Assembly (NCBI RefSeq): GCF_009498035.1
Contig: NZ_CP034550.1
Location: 7,316,001-7,380,000, forward strand
Length of the DNA: 64,000 nt
Direction: 5' to 3'
Source of the DNA: Saccharothrix syringae
Lineage (GTDB): Bacteria > Actinomycetota > Actinomycetes > Mycobacteriales > Pseudonocardiaceae
A program made the translations under genes and the position numbers. Below are positions 39,805 to 48,195 of the stretch, piece by piece; position 1 is the first letter of the stretch; each line of letters opens with the position of its first letter. The notes below the pieces were generated by a model, which worked only from the letters and a program-made list of their open reading frames with translations, searched no databases and was not told the DNA's origin.

Positions 39805-40923
39805 ATGATCCCCCTCTTCAAGGTCTCGATGTCGGACGCCGCACCGGCGGAGGTCGAGAAGGTGCTGCTGAGCGGCTTCGTCGGCCAGGGACCGAAGGTG
39901 GACGAGTTCGAGCGCGCCCTGGCCGCCCGGATCGGCAACCCCAGGCTGGCCACGGTGAACAGCGCCACCTCGGGCCTGCACCTCGCCCTGCACCTGGTGA
40001 CCGGCGGCCCGGGCGGCCCCGGTGGCGAGGTGCTGACCACCCCGATGACGTGCTCGGCCACCAACTGGCCGATCCTGGCCAACGGCCTGAAGATCAAGTG
40101 GGTCGACGTCGACCCCGGCACCATGAACGTCGACCTGGACGACCTGGCGCGCAAGATCTCCCCCGCCACCAAGGCCATCGTGCTGGTGCACTGGTCCGGC
40201 TACCCGGTCGACCTCGCCCGGCTGCGGGCGGTCCTGGACCAGGCGGAGCAGGCGTTCGGCTTCCGGCCGGTGGTGATCGAGGACTGCGCCCACTCCTGGG
40301 GCGCGACCTTCCAGGGCGAGCCGCTGGGCAACCACGGCAACATCGCGGTGTTCAGCTTCCAGGCCATCAAGCACCTCACCTGCGGCGACGGCGGCCTCAT
40401 GGTGCTGCCCGACGAGGAGCTGCGCCGCCGGGCCCGGTTACTGCGGTGGTACGGCATCGAGCGCGAGACCAACGCCAGGTTCATGTTCAAGAACGACATC
40501 CCCGAGTACGGGTTCAAGTTCCACATGAACGACATCAACGCCAGCATCGGCCTGGCCAACCTCGACCTCGCCGACGCGAACCTGCGCAGGCACCGCGAGA
40601 ACGCGGCCCACTTCGACGCCCACCTGGCCGACGTGCCCGGCCTGGAGCTGACCGAGCGGTCCGCGGACCGGGAGCCGTCGTTCTGGATCTACACCGTCAA
40701 GGTCGACGACCGGGACGGGTTCATGCGCAAGATGGACGAGGCCGGCGTGATGGTGAGCCAGGTGCACGAGCGCAACGACGTCTACAGCGGCGTGCGCGAG
40801 TTCGCGACCCTGCTGCCCGGCCTGGACAGCGTCAGCGAGCGGATGGTGTCGATCCCGGTCGGCTGGTGGCTCACCGAGGACGACCGCGACCACATCGTCT
40901 CGACGATCAGGTCCGGCTGGTAG
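39805..40923 (+). CDS. DegT/DnrJ/EryC1/StrS aminotransferase
   Basis: 372 residues, PLP sugar-aminotransferase family. P-L-F-K-V opens it; V-N-S-A-T-S-G-L-H near 51-59 binds phosphate, V-I-E-D-C-A-H-S carries the Asp, and F-S-F-Q-A-I-K189-H carries the Schiff-base Lys. GAAGGAGC lies just before ATG 39805. Members aminate keto-sugars (NDP-linked) or cyclic ketones. Here no sugar-nucleotide genes are nearby, so the ketone may be a sugar from outside or a cluster intermediate. Codon 212 (40438-40440) is TTA, the only in-frame TTA I found in this window, so translation may depend on the developmental tRNA-Leu (bldA). A strong shared terminator follows. Confidence 0.88.
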   Translation: MIPLFKVSMSDAAPAEVEKVLLSGFVGQGPKVDEFERALAARIGNPRLATVNSATSGLHLALHLVTGGPGGPGGEVLTTPMTCSATNWPILANGLKIKWVDVDPGTMNVDLDDLARKISPATKAIVLVHWSGYPVDLARLRAVLDQAEQAFGFRPVVIEDCAHSWGATFQGEPLGNHGNIAVFSFQAIKHLTCGDGGLMVLPDEELRRRARLLRWYGIERETNARFMFKNDIPEYGFKFHMNDINASIGLANLDLADANLRRHRENAAHFDAHLADVPGLELTERSADREPSFWIYTVKVDDRDGFMRKMDEAGVMVSQVHERNDVYSGVREFATLLPGLDSVSERMVSIPVGWWLTEDDRDHIVSTIRSGW

Positions 40924-40930
40924 GCCGGGT

Positions 40931-40958
40931 GGACCGGCGGGCCCGCACCCGCCGGTCC
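40931..40958. terminator. Bidirectional terminator hairpin
   Basis: A perfect 11-bp stem, GGACCGGCGGG (40931-40941) with CCCGCCGGTCC (40948-40958), loop CCCGCA. It fills the 36-bp gap between the convergent DegT and HisC-like genes. Confidence 0.8.
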
Positions 40959-40959
40959 G

Positions 40960-41967
40960 CTACCCGAGGTGGTCCCGCGCGAACGCCAGGAACCGGTCGT
41001 TGGCCTCGTCCGAGCCGACGGTGACCCGCACGCCCCGGCCGTCGAGGGCGGCCACCAGGATGCCGGCGGCCCGCGCCGCTCCGGCGAACGCGCCGGCCCG
41101 CTCGCCCAGCGGCAGCCACAGGAAGTTCGCCTGGCTGGGCGGCACGGCGACACCGGCCTCCCGCAGGCCGTCGGCGAGGCGGTCCCGCGCCGCCACCACC
41201 GCGGCGCAGCGCCGCTCCAGCTCCCCGGTCACGTCCGGCTCCAGCGCGCGCAGCGCCGCGGCCTGGCCCAGTGAGCCGGGGAAGAACACCATGCCGACCA
41301 CGCGCACCGCCATCGCCAGCGCGGGCGGCACGACCGCGTAGCCGATCCGCAGGGCGGCCAGGCCGTACGCCTTGGAGAAGGTCCGCAGCACGCACACGTT
41401 GGGGTAGGCGCGGTAGAGGTCCATCGCGTCGGGCACGTCCGGGTCGGTGACGAAGTGCCGGTACGCCTCGTCGACGACCACCGGCACGTCGGCCGGGACG
41501 CGGTCGAGGAAGTCGACCAGCTCGGCGCGGCGCAGCGCGGCGCCGGTGGGGTTGTTCGGGTTGCACACCAGCACGCACCGGGTCCGCGCGGTCACCGCCG
41601 CCGCCATGGCGGGCAGGTCGTGGCCGTGGCCGTCCATCGGCACGGGCACGGCGGTGGCGCCCGCGTTGCGCACGATCAGCGGGTAGCCCTCGAACGACAG
41701 CGCGGCGTGCACCACCTCCGGCCGGGGCCCCAGGGCCTGCACCAGGTGCTGGCACAGGCCGGCCGAGCCGGGGCCGACCAGGATCGACCCCGGGTCGACG
41801 CCGAGTTCGCGCGCCAGGCCGGCGGTGAGCGCGCCGGCGAGGCGGTCCGGGTAGCGGTGCAGCCGCGCCGCGCCCTCCTCGACGACCCGCCGCAGGCTCG
41901 GCAGCGGCGGGTACGGCGTCTCGTTCATCGACAGGTCGTCCAGCCGGTCGGTCTCGACGGAGGTCAT
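40960..41967 (-). CDS. HisC-type aromatic/histidinol-phosphate aminotransferase
   Basis: 335 residues, class I/II PLP aminotransferase like histidinol-phosphate and aromatic aminotransferases. M-N-E-T-P-Y-P-P-L-P starts the fold. N-P-N-N-P-T-G near 136-142 and D-E-A-Y near 166-169 bind PLP, K199 in T-F-S-K-A-Y-G is the Schiff-base Lys, and R-I-G-Y follows. It lies at the end of the terpenoid operon, 6 bp after the FAD enzyme, and apart from any his genes. A plausible role is tyrosine to hydroxyphenylpyruvate, the substrate of HmaS, or amination of a terpenoid or aryl ketone. Slightly short for HisC (about 350). Specificity is inference. Confidence 0.8.
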   Translation of the reverse strand: MTSVETDRLDDLSMNETPYPPLPSLRRVVEEGAARLHRYPDRLAGALTAGLARELGVDPGSILVGPGSAGLCQHLVQALGPRPEVVHAALSFEGYPLIVRNAGATAVPVPMDGHGHDLPAMAAAVTARTRCVLVCNPNNPTGAALRRAELVDFLDRVPADVPVVVDEAYRHFVTDPDVPDAMDLYRAYPNVCVLRTFSKAYGLAALRIGYAVVPPALAMAVRVVGMVFFPGSLGQAAALRALEPDVTGELERRCAAVVAARDRLADGLREAGVAVPPSQANFLWLPLGERAGAFAGAARAAGILVAALDGRGVRVTVGSDEANDRFLAFARDHLG

Positions 41968-41973
41968 CGGGCC

Positions 41974-43251
41974 TCACTTCACTCCGGGACGGGCGCGGTC
42001 GGTGGTGCCGGCGTTGCGGTCGACGAGCAGCCCGAGCTGGTAGAGCCGGTCGACGAAGGTCAGGGGTCGCACGTCGGTCCCGGACAGGTTGCCCGCGGTC
42101 CGCCGCAGCAGCCGGGGGTTGGCCGCGGTCCGGCGCATCATCCGCGCGCCGAGCAGCCGCGGCGCGCCGGACAGCGCGGTGATCATGCGGGCGGCGTTGT
42201 GGCTGACCGTGGCGATGTGGTCGAGCCGGGGCCCGCGGGCCTCCTGGTAGGACTCCAGGGCCGCGTCCACCCCGGTTTCGCGGTCCAGCGCGGCGGCCAG
42301 CGCCTCGGCGTCGGCGAGCGAGCTGTTGACGCCCTGCGCCGCCATGGGGTGCACGGCGTGCGCCGACTCGCCGACCAGCGCGAGACCGGGCACGGCCAGC
42401 CGGTGCGCCCGCAGCCGGTGCACCGCGAACAGCTGCCTGCGGTGCAGGCTCGCCCGCAGGGGCCCGGCCAGCGGCGCGATCGCGGGCACCTGGGCCAGCA
42501 GCGCGTCGCACCACCGGTCCAGCTCCGCCGTGCCGGACGCGCGGAACTCGTCCGGGCGCACCTGGACGTAGAGCCGGCAGCGCCGCCCGGGCAGCGGGTA
42601 GACCAGGCACAGGCCCCGGCCGGTGCGGTAGGCCGACAGCTCGGCGTCGACGTCCGCCTCCGCCACGTCGAAGGCCAGCAGGCGGTGCGGGTACTCGTCG
42701 CGGTCCACGGCGATGCCCGCGTCCTTGCGCAGCGCCGAGGACATGCCGTCGGCGGCGACCACGAGCCGGGCCCGGACCTCGGCGCCGCCGTCACCCCTCC
42801 CGCCGGCCACCCGCACGCCGGCCACCCGGCCCGCGTCGTCGCGCAGCGCCCCGGTCACCCGCACGCCGTGCCGCACCTCGACGGTGCCCGGCAGGCTCCG
42901 GCCGATCGCCTCGCGCAGGTCCGCGTAGTCGGCGCAGAACACCTGCCGGTACGGGCCGGGCAGCTCGGCGTAGTCGATGGCCAGCAGCTCCGCGCCGGTG
43001 TGGTCGCGGATGGCCAGGCGGTCGACCGGTCGGGCGTCGCCGGCCCTGAGCGCGTCGAGGGCGCGCCACTCGTCGAGGACGCGGATCGACTCGGGCTGGA
43101 GGATCTCGCCCTTGGCGGTGGGCCCGGGGACGCGCTGGCGGTCCAGCACGAGCACCCGCAGGCCGGTGGCGCCCAGCGCCCTGGCGGCGGCCAGGCCGCC
43201 CGCGCCCGCACCGGAGACCACGACGTCGACCGAGGCCGGGAGGTCCGCCAT
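41974..43251 (-). CDS. FAD-dependent monooxygenase/epoxidase of the terpenoid operon
   Basis: 425 residues, PHBH-fold flavoprotein. V-V-V-S-G-A-G-A-G-G-L-A-A-A is the FAD motif, V-V-A-A-D-G-M-S-S-A-L-R the middle motif, and L-V-G-E-S-A-H-A-V-H-P-M-A-A-Q-G-V-N the ribityl motif, with Glu in place of the usual Asp of G-D. The last 60 residues are Arg-rich and helical (L-L-G-A-R-M-M-R-R-T). Similar enzymes include UbiH-type hydroxylases, geranylgeranyl reductases and XimD-type prenyl epoxidases. ATG 43251 overlaps the cyclase stop by one base. In this operon, epoxidation of a prenyl double bond to trigger cyclisation is the most attractive role, but reduction or ring hydroxylation cannot be excluded. 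Confidence 0.82.
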   Translation of the reverse strand: MADLPASVDVVVSGAGAGGLAAARALGATGLRVLVLDRQRVPGPTAKGEILQPESIRVLDEWRALDALRAGDARPVDRLAIRDHTGAELLAIDYAELPGPYRQVFCADYADLREAIGRSLPGTVEVRHGVRVTGALRDDAGRVAGVRVAGGRGDGGAEVRARLVVAADGMSSALRKDAGIAVDRDEYPHRLLAFDVAEADVDAELSAYRTGRGLCLVYPLPGRRCRLYVQVRPDEFRASGTAELDRWCDALLAQVPAIAPLAGPLRASLHRRQLFAVHRLRAHRLAVPGLALVGESAHAVHPMAAQGVNSSLADAEALAAALDRETGVDAALESYQEARGPRLDHIATVSHNAARMITALSGAPRLLGARMMRRTAANPRLLRRTAGNLSGTDVRPLTFVDRLYQLGLLVDRNAGTTDRARPGVK

Positions 43252-44951
43252 CAGGCGACCATACCCGGCTCGTCGGCGACGTCGGCCGCCCTGGCGGTCC
43301 GGTACTCGGCGAGCGCCTTGAGCGCGACGCCCTGGGTGACCACGGCGTTGGCGTAGAGCATGTGGTGGCGGATGTAGTTGCAGACCCGGGTCGGCGCCCA
43401 GCCGCCCTCGGGCCGGGCCGCGGCCACCAGCCAGGCGGCGCCCCGGTCGACCGCGTGGTCGACCCCGGTGCCGCCGCCGGCGGCGAGCAGGCCCTGCACG
43501 GCCCAGCCGGTCTCCTCGGCCGAACCGGCGGTGCCGTCGCCCGGGCCCCACGAGCCGTCGGCCAGCTGCGTGTCGCACAGCCAGGTCACGGCCCGGCGCA
43601 CCACGGCGTGCCGGGCGTGCCCCGCCCGGGACAGGGCGCCGACCACCACCGCGGTGCCCGAGGTGTGGTCCCGGTACCACAGGTTGTCGAACGTGCCGTC
43701 CGGGTTGGCCGCGGACAGCAGCCACCGCGCGGCGGCGGCGACGGCCGGGTGGTCGACGGGCAGGCCCGCGTCCAGCAGCGCGGTGACCGCCTGGCTGGTG
43801 ATCGCCGGGCACGGCCCGTCGTTGGCCAGCCTGGTGTCGCGCACCCACAGGCTCCACGAGCCCCGCGAGTCCTGGCGGCCGACCAGCCAGTCCAGGCCGC
43901 GGCGCAGCACCGGGTCGGACCCCGCGCCCGGGAGCCCGGCCAGCGCGCTGAGGATCTCCGCGGACTCCAGGGTGGCCGGCCAACCGCGTTGGTTGGAGAA
44001 GCTCCAGCCGCCGGGCGGCACGTCCAGCACGTCGAACCGCTCGGTCTTCTGCGCGGCGTGGAAGAACCCCTTCGTCGCGGCCAGCCGGGGGTCGTCGGCG
44101 AACCCGGCCGCGACCAGGCCCGTGGCGGCGTAACCGGAGCGGGTCAGGTCCAGGTTGGTCACCGCGTCCCACGCGCCGTCCGGCCGGACCGCGCGGCGCA
44201 GCCAGCCGGCCACGTCCCGCGCCACGTCCGGTGCCTCGCCCGAGCGGGCCAGGCCGAGCAGCACCAGCGCGGCCGGCCACGGGTCCTCGCTCATCGCGCC
44301 GGTCCGGCCCTCGTGCTCGTGGACCGAGCGCAGCAGCCGCAGGGCGGCCGGCCGGGCGCGGCGCAGGGTGAAGCGGCGCAGCGGGCCGGCGGGCAGCAGG
44401 TCGGCCTGCATCAGGGCCAGGCCGACGAACGGCGTGGTGCGGAACGAGATCAGCCGGCGCCGGACCCTGTCCAGCAGCACGATCTCCAGCGGCAGCCGGC
44501 GCAGCGGGCCGGCGTCGCCGGTCAGCCCGGCCATGGTGAGGAACTGGCGGCACATCAGGGCGATCGCCCGGTCGGTCACCGCGTCCACGCCGCCGAGCGC
44601 GGCCAGCCGGGCGCGGCCCGCGTCGATGGCCTCGGCGCTGACCTCCGGCGCGGTCATGGCCAGGGCGGCGACCGCGATCGCGGTCGGCACCACCCCCACG
44701 GGCGCGCCGGTGACACCTCCCCACCCGCCGTCCGGGAGCTGGTGCGCGCGCAGCCACGCGGTGCCCGCCTCGACCAGGTCGGCGTTGCCGTCGGGGTCGG
44801 CGGCGTGCAGCGCGGCCACGGTCCCCGCCGTGCCCAGGACCGACGCCAGCGGGTCGTCGCCGAACGCGCCGTCCGGGCGTTGGCGCGCCCACAGGGCCTC
44901 GGCGCCGCGCTCCACGGCCCCGGCCACCTCGACGTCGGACACGGCTGTCAT
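43251..44951 (-). CDS. Squalene/hopene-cyclase-like terpenoid cyclase without DXDD
   Basis: 566 residues, alpha-alpha barrel repeats of the squalene cyclase/class II diterpene cyclase family. QW-type repeats occur at about 71-78 (Q-L-P-D-G-G-W), 360-367 (Q-D-S-R-G-S-W), 462-468 (Q-L-A-D-G-S-W) and 513-518. The block P-P-G-G-W-S-F-S-N near 312-320 should lead into P-D-x-D-D-T-A; instead it reads W-P-A326-T-L-E329-S-A-E. The catalytic Asp position is Leu328, and only Glu329 and Glu332 remain nearby. So it is either a cyclase that protonates with another acid (an epoxide substrate would need less acid strength), or a non-catalytic homologue. ATG 44951 overlaps the UbiA stop by four bases. Confidence 0.78.
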   Translation of the reverse strand: MTAVSDVEVAGAVERGAEALWARQRPDGAFGDDPLASVLGTAGTVAALHAADPDGNADLVEAGTAWLRAHQLPDGGWGGVTGAPVGVVPTAIAVAALAMTAPEVSAEAIDAGRARLAALGGVDAVTDRAIALMCRQFLTMAGLTGDAGPLRRLPLEIVLLDRVRRRLISFRTTPFVGLALMQADLLPAGPLRRFTLRRARPAALRLLRSVHEHEGRTGAMSEDPWPAALVLLGLARSGEAPDVARDVAGWLRRAVRPDGAWDAVTNLDLTRSGYAATGLVAAGFADDPRLAATKGFFHAAQKTERFDVLDVPPGGWSFSNQRGWPATLESAEILSALAGLPGAGSDPVLRRGLDWLVGRQDSRGSWSLWVRDTRLANDGPCPAITSQAVTALLDAGLPVDHPAVAAAARWLLSAANPDGTFDNLWYRDHTSGTAVVVGALSRAGHARHAVVRRAVTWLCDTQLADGSWGPGDGTAGSAEETGWAVQGLLAAGGGTGVDHAVDRGAAWLVAAARPEGGWAPTRVCNYIRHHMLYANAVVTQGVALKALAEYRTARAADVADEPGMVA

Positions 44952-45967
44952 GAATCGCCCTCCCCGTGGACCCGGCGGTGGGCGGCGACCGCGACCGCCC
45001 TGGTGGTACCCAGCTCGTGCCTGGTCCGCATGGCGGTCTGCGTCCACCAGGTCAGCGCCGCCGCCGGCACCAGCAGCCCGAGCTGCCAGCCGACGCCCAG
45101 GCCCACCCCGACGGCCGCCGAGGCCAGCACGAGCCGTTCGACGACCAGCACCTCGTGGGCGCGCAGCGACAGCACGACCGGCGGGTCGGCGCGGTGCGCG
45201 ACCAGCGGGGCCAGCGCGACGACGCCCAGCACCGCGGCCACGCCGACGGTGACCGGGTAGGCCGGTCGGCCACCCGCGCCGAGCAGCGCACCCGCCACGA
45301 ACGCCGCGCCGATCACCGCCGCGTACAGGCCGACCGCGGTCCACACCGCGAACGGCAGGCCGCGCTGGACCGGCAGCGTGCGGAAGCCGCCCGCCCGGTC
45401 GCCCGCCACGTCGCGCAGCGTGCCCACCAGGTTCGAGGCGGTGTCGTGCAGCCAGAACACGGCGGCCAGCACCAGCAGCGGCGCCACCGCGCCGGGCGGC
45501 CACGGGCCCGCGGCGCACGCGCCGAACAGCAGCGCGACCGCGCCCAGCGCGCCCCGGACCAGGTTGCCCGCGATGCCGCGGGCCTTGAGCCAGCGGCTGT
45601 AGGCGACGATCCCGAACACCCCGAGCACCGCGGCCAGCGTGGTGCGCCAGCCGCCGGCCAGGGCCAGCCCGATCAGCACGGCGATGCAGGCGTTGCCGCA
45701 CACCAGGGCGGTCCGCAGGCCCAGCCGCCCGGACGGGATCGGCCGGTGCGGCTTGCTGCCCGCGTCCAGGTCCCGGTCGAACCAGTCGCCGAGGTAGTGG
45801 CCGCCCAGCCAGGCCGCGGTGGGCGCCGCCCACGCCGCGACCAGCCGCCACGGCTCGCCGTCCGCGCCGACCAGCGCCGCGCCGCCGAGGCCGACCAGCC
45901 CCACGTACCACAGCGTGTACGGCCGCCAGGTCTCCACGTGCGCCCGCAGCGCCACCCCGATGCTCAC
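44948..45967 (-). CDS. UbiA-family membrane prenyltransferase
   Basis: 339 residues, about nine hydrophobic helices. The first prenyl-diphosphate motif is G-D61-W-F-D64-R-D-L-D68 (family N-D-x-x-D-x-x-x-D, with Gly for Asn); the second is R-D186-V-A-G-D190-R-A-G-G-F-R. Both Mg-binding sets are complete. It transfers a polyprenyl chain to an aromatic ring or other acceptor at the membrane. GTG 45967 overlaps the synthase stop by four bases (GTGA), so chain synthesis and transfer are coupled. The C-terminal 25 residues are charged. Possible acceptors are a hydroxybenzoyl- or anthranilate-type ring, both of which could be made by enzymes in this window. The acceptor is unproven. Confidence 0.88.
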   Translation of the reverse strand: MSIGVALRAHVETWRPYTLWYVGLVGLGGAALVGADGEPWRLVAAWAAPTAAWLGGHYLGDWFDRDLDAGSKPHRPIPSGRLGLRTALVCGNACIAVLIGLALAGGWRTTLAAVLGVFGIVAYSRWLKARGIAGNLVRGALGAVALLFGACAAGPWPPGAVAPLLVLAAVFWLHDTASNLVGTLRDVAGDRAGGFRTLPVQRGLPFAVWTAVGLYAAVIGAAFVAGALLGAGGRPAYPVTVGVAAVLGVVALAPLVAHRADPPVVLSLRAHEVLVVERLVLASAAVGVGLGVGWQLGLLVPAAALTWWTQTAMRTRHELGTTRAVAVAAHRRVHGEGDS

Positions 45968-46980
45968 TGCTCTTCGCTCGTGATCCAGCGGGCGATGTCG
46001 GTGAGGACGGTGGTGCTCGGCGAGGGCGCGAGCACCGCCAGCTCGGCCAGCGCGCGCCGGACGTGGGACGCGAGCTGGGCGCGCGCGCCGGCCACCGCGC
46101 CGTACTCGTCGACGAGGCGGTGCACCCAGTCCACGTCGCCGTCGCGGGCGGCGCGGCGGTCGAGCACGGCGCGCAGCTCGTCCCGCTCGGCGTCGCCCGC
46201 CGCCTGGTAGGCCAGGACCAGCGGCAGCGTCGGCCGCCCGTTGAGCAGGTCGCTCGTGCCGGGCTTGCCGGTCTGCTCCGGCGTGGCCACGAACGACAGC
46301 AGGTCGTCGCGGATCTGGAAGGCGATGCCGACGTGCTCCCCGTAGGCGGCGAGCCCGGCGCCGACGTCGGCACCCGCGCCGCCGAGCGTCGCGCCGATGC
46401 AGCAGGCGGCGCGGAACAGGGCGCCGGTCTTGAGCCGGACCACCTCCGCGTACCAGCGCGCCCCCTCCTCCAGGTCGCCGACCAGCCGGGACTCCAGGGC
46501 CTGGCCGCGGCACAGGTCCCGGCCCGCCTCGGCCAGCTCCCCGACGGCGGCCACCACGCGGGCCGGCGAGGCCACCCACGGTTCGTCCACCAAGGACTCG
46601 AAGGCGCTGAAGATCAGGTGGTCGCCCGCGACGATCGCCGTCGGGATCCCGTAGGCGGCGGGCACCGAGGGCAGGCCGCGCCGGGTGTCGTCGCCGTCGA
46701 TGATGTCGTCGTGCACGAGGGTCGCGGCGTGCAGGTACTCCAGGCCCAGCACGGCGGAGATCACGTCGGACGGGTTGCCGCCCACGGCTTCCGCGGCGTG
46801 CAACGCCATCAGCGGCCGGAGCATCTTGCCCGCGGGCACCAGCACGTAGCGGTTGATGTCGGCCAGCTCGTCGGTGGTCTCCGGCCAGCGGTGGCGCAAC
46901 TCCTGCCGCAGCAGGCGTCCCGACGTGCTCTGGGCCAGACCGTCGATGAAAGTCCTCTGCGGCGATCCCGAGACGGTCAT
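45964..46980 (-). CDS. Polyprenyl diphosphate synthase
   Basis: 338 residues, trans-isoprenyl diphosphate synthase. G-K-M-L-R-P near 51-56; first Asp-rich motif D91-D-I-I-D95; second motif D225-D-L-L-S229, where the last Asp of D-D-x-x-D is Ser. Five residues before the first motif is Ala (A-T-L-V-H-D-D), as in medium- and long-chain synthases, suggesting a product of C20 or longer. ATG 46980 has GGAGGGGG upstream and heads the leftward terpenoid operon with its own promoter. It condenses IPP onto an allylic diphosphate and feeds the UbiA enzyme. The chain length estimate is inference. Confidence 0.9.
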   Translation of the reverse strand: MTVSGSPQRTFIDGLAQSTSGRLLRQELRHRWPETTDELADINRYVLVPAGKMLRPLMALHAAEAVGGNPSDVISAVLGLEYLHAATLVHDDIIDGDDTRRGLPSVPAAYGIPTAIVAGDHLIFSAFESLVDEPWVASPARVVAAVGELAEAGRDLCRGQALESRLVGDLEEGARWYAEVVRLKTGALFRAACCIGATLGGAGADVGAGLAAYGEHVGIAFQIRDDLLSFVATPEQTGKPGTSDLLNGRPTLPLVLAYQAAGDAERDELRAVLDRRAARDGDVDWVHRLVDEYGAVAGARAQLASHVRRALAELAVLAPSPSTTVLTDIARWITSEEQ

Positions 46981-47026
46981 GCGCGTCCCCCTCCGAGCAG
47001 GGAATTGGTCCGGCGCCTAGCGAGGA

Positions 47027-47055
47027 ACGGTACGGCGCGGCCATTGCACCGACAA
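47027..47055 (-). promoter_or_regulatory. Promoter of the terpenoid operon
   Basis: On the minus strand TTGTCG (47050-47055) and TACCGT (47027-47032) are 17 bp apart, giving a leader of about 40 bases before ATG 46980 with GGAGGGGG as ribosome site. The region lies in the 109-bp gap after the methyltransferase gene. Confidence 0.45.
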
Positions 47056-47089
47056 GCCGACGATCAGCCGAACAGCGGGCGCGCCGGCG

Positions 47090-48121
47090 TTACGGTGAAC
47101 GCTGCGCGGTGAACTCCAGGAGCGCCAACCCGGCCTTGCCCGACCAGGTGCGCGCGGGCGCCAGGCCCGCCGCCGCGGCGAGCGCCACGTGCGCGTCGTG
47201 GTCGCGTTCCCGGCCACCGACCTCCACGAGCATCCTCAGGTCGTACGGGGACAGGTGGGGCACGTGGGGTTCGGTGGGCAGCACCTCGACCACCAGCACC
47301 CGCCCGGTCGGCCCGGCCGCCTCCGCGCAGCGGGCCAGCACGGCGGTCGCGGCCGCGTCGTTCCAGTCGGTCAGCGCCCGGGAGACCAGGTAGACGTCGG
47401 CCCCGGTCGGCAGGGCCCGGAAGAAGTCGCCGACCACCGCCTCCGCCCGGTCGGCCAGCCCGCGCCCGGCGAAGGCCCGCGCCGCCGTGGCCACCGGCTC
47501 CGGCCGGTCGACCAGGGTGCCGCGCAGGTGCGGGTGCGCGGTCAGCAGCTCGGCCAGCAGCGCGCCGGAACCACCGCCCACGTCGGCCACCCGGCCCACC
47601 TCGTGCCACGGGTAGAGCGCGGCCACCTGGGGCGCGGTGTCGGCCTGGAGGCTCGCCATCAGCTCGTCGAAGTGGCTTCGGTATCCCGGGTTGGCGTCGA
47701 GGTCGGCCCACAGGTCGCGGCCGTGCACCTCGGCGTAGCCGGGCCCGCCGGTGCGGACCGCGTGCGGCAGGCCGAGGATTGCGAGGTCCATCCGGGCGGC
47801 GAAGCCGTCGAGGTCCAGCCGCGTCCCGTACCCGCCGTCGGTGCGGTCGCACAGCAGCTCGCCGATCCCGGTCAGGCCGAACTCGTCGGGCGAGGACTCG
47901 GTGAAGACCCCGCGGTGCACCAGGTAGCGCAGCAACCGCCCCAGGGAGTCGCGGTCGGCCTCGCACGCCACCGCCAGGTCGTCGAGCTCCGTCGTGCCGG
48001 ACGCGATCCGGTCCGGCACCCGCAACGTGACCGCCGTGCGCACCGCCAAGGGGGTCACCAGATCAGTGAGCTCGTCCAGCCGTGCGGCTGCGTTCCCGGG
48101 TACCACGTCGTCCGACACCAC
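47090..48121 (-). CDS. SAM-dependent O-methyltransferase-fold enzyme
   Basis: 343 residues (GTG 48121, or GTG 48118). The N-terminal dimerisation helices and winged helix of the small-molecule O-methyltransferase family (DnrK/TcmN type) are followed by the SAM motif [12 protein letters not shown] near 180. The position of the general base, usually H-D-W in this family, reads L-T-D-W-N-D, so the His is Thr. Homologues with this His replaced, such as DnrK and RdmB relatives, can methylate by proximity or do other reactions. It ends 109 bp upstream of the terpenoid operon promoter and is divergent from the TauD-like gene. The substrate is unknown. Confidence 0.83.
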   Translation of the reverse strand: MVSDDVVPGNAAARLDELTDLVTPLAVRTAVTLRVPDRIASGTTELDDLAVACEADRDSLGRLLRYLVHRGVFTESSPDEFGLTGIGELLCDRTDGGYGTRLDLDGFAARMDLAILGLPHAVRTGGPGYAEVHGRDLWADLDANPGYRSHFDELMASLQADTAPQVAALYPWHEVGRVADVGGGSGALLAELLTAHPHLRGTLVDRPEPVATAARAFAGRGLADRAEAVVGDFFRALPTGADVYLVSRALTDWNDAAATAVLARCAEAAGPTGRVLVVEVLPTEPHVPHLSPYDLRMLVEVGGRERDHDAHVALAAAAGLAPARTWSGKAGLALLEFTAQRSP

Positions 48122-48195
48122 CGACGCAGAGTCCCGAACGGCCGCACCGCAGTCAAGCCGTGGACCTTTCCGTTGTCTTGGCGCAGACTGGGCCG

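Noticed and set aside
43251..46980. Hopanoid biosynthesis locus
   Set aside because: No squalene synthase-type genes (HpnC/D/E) are present, the cyclase-like protein lacks DXDD, and a UbiA gene is included. A meroterpenoid role fits better.
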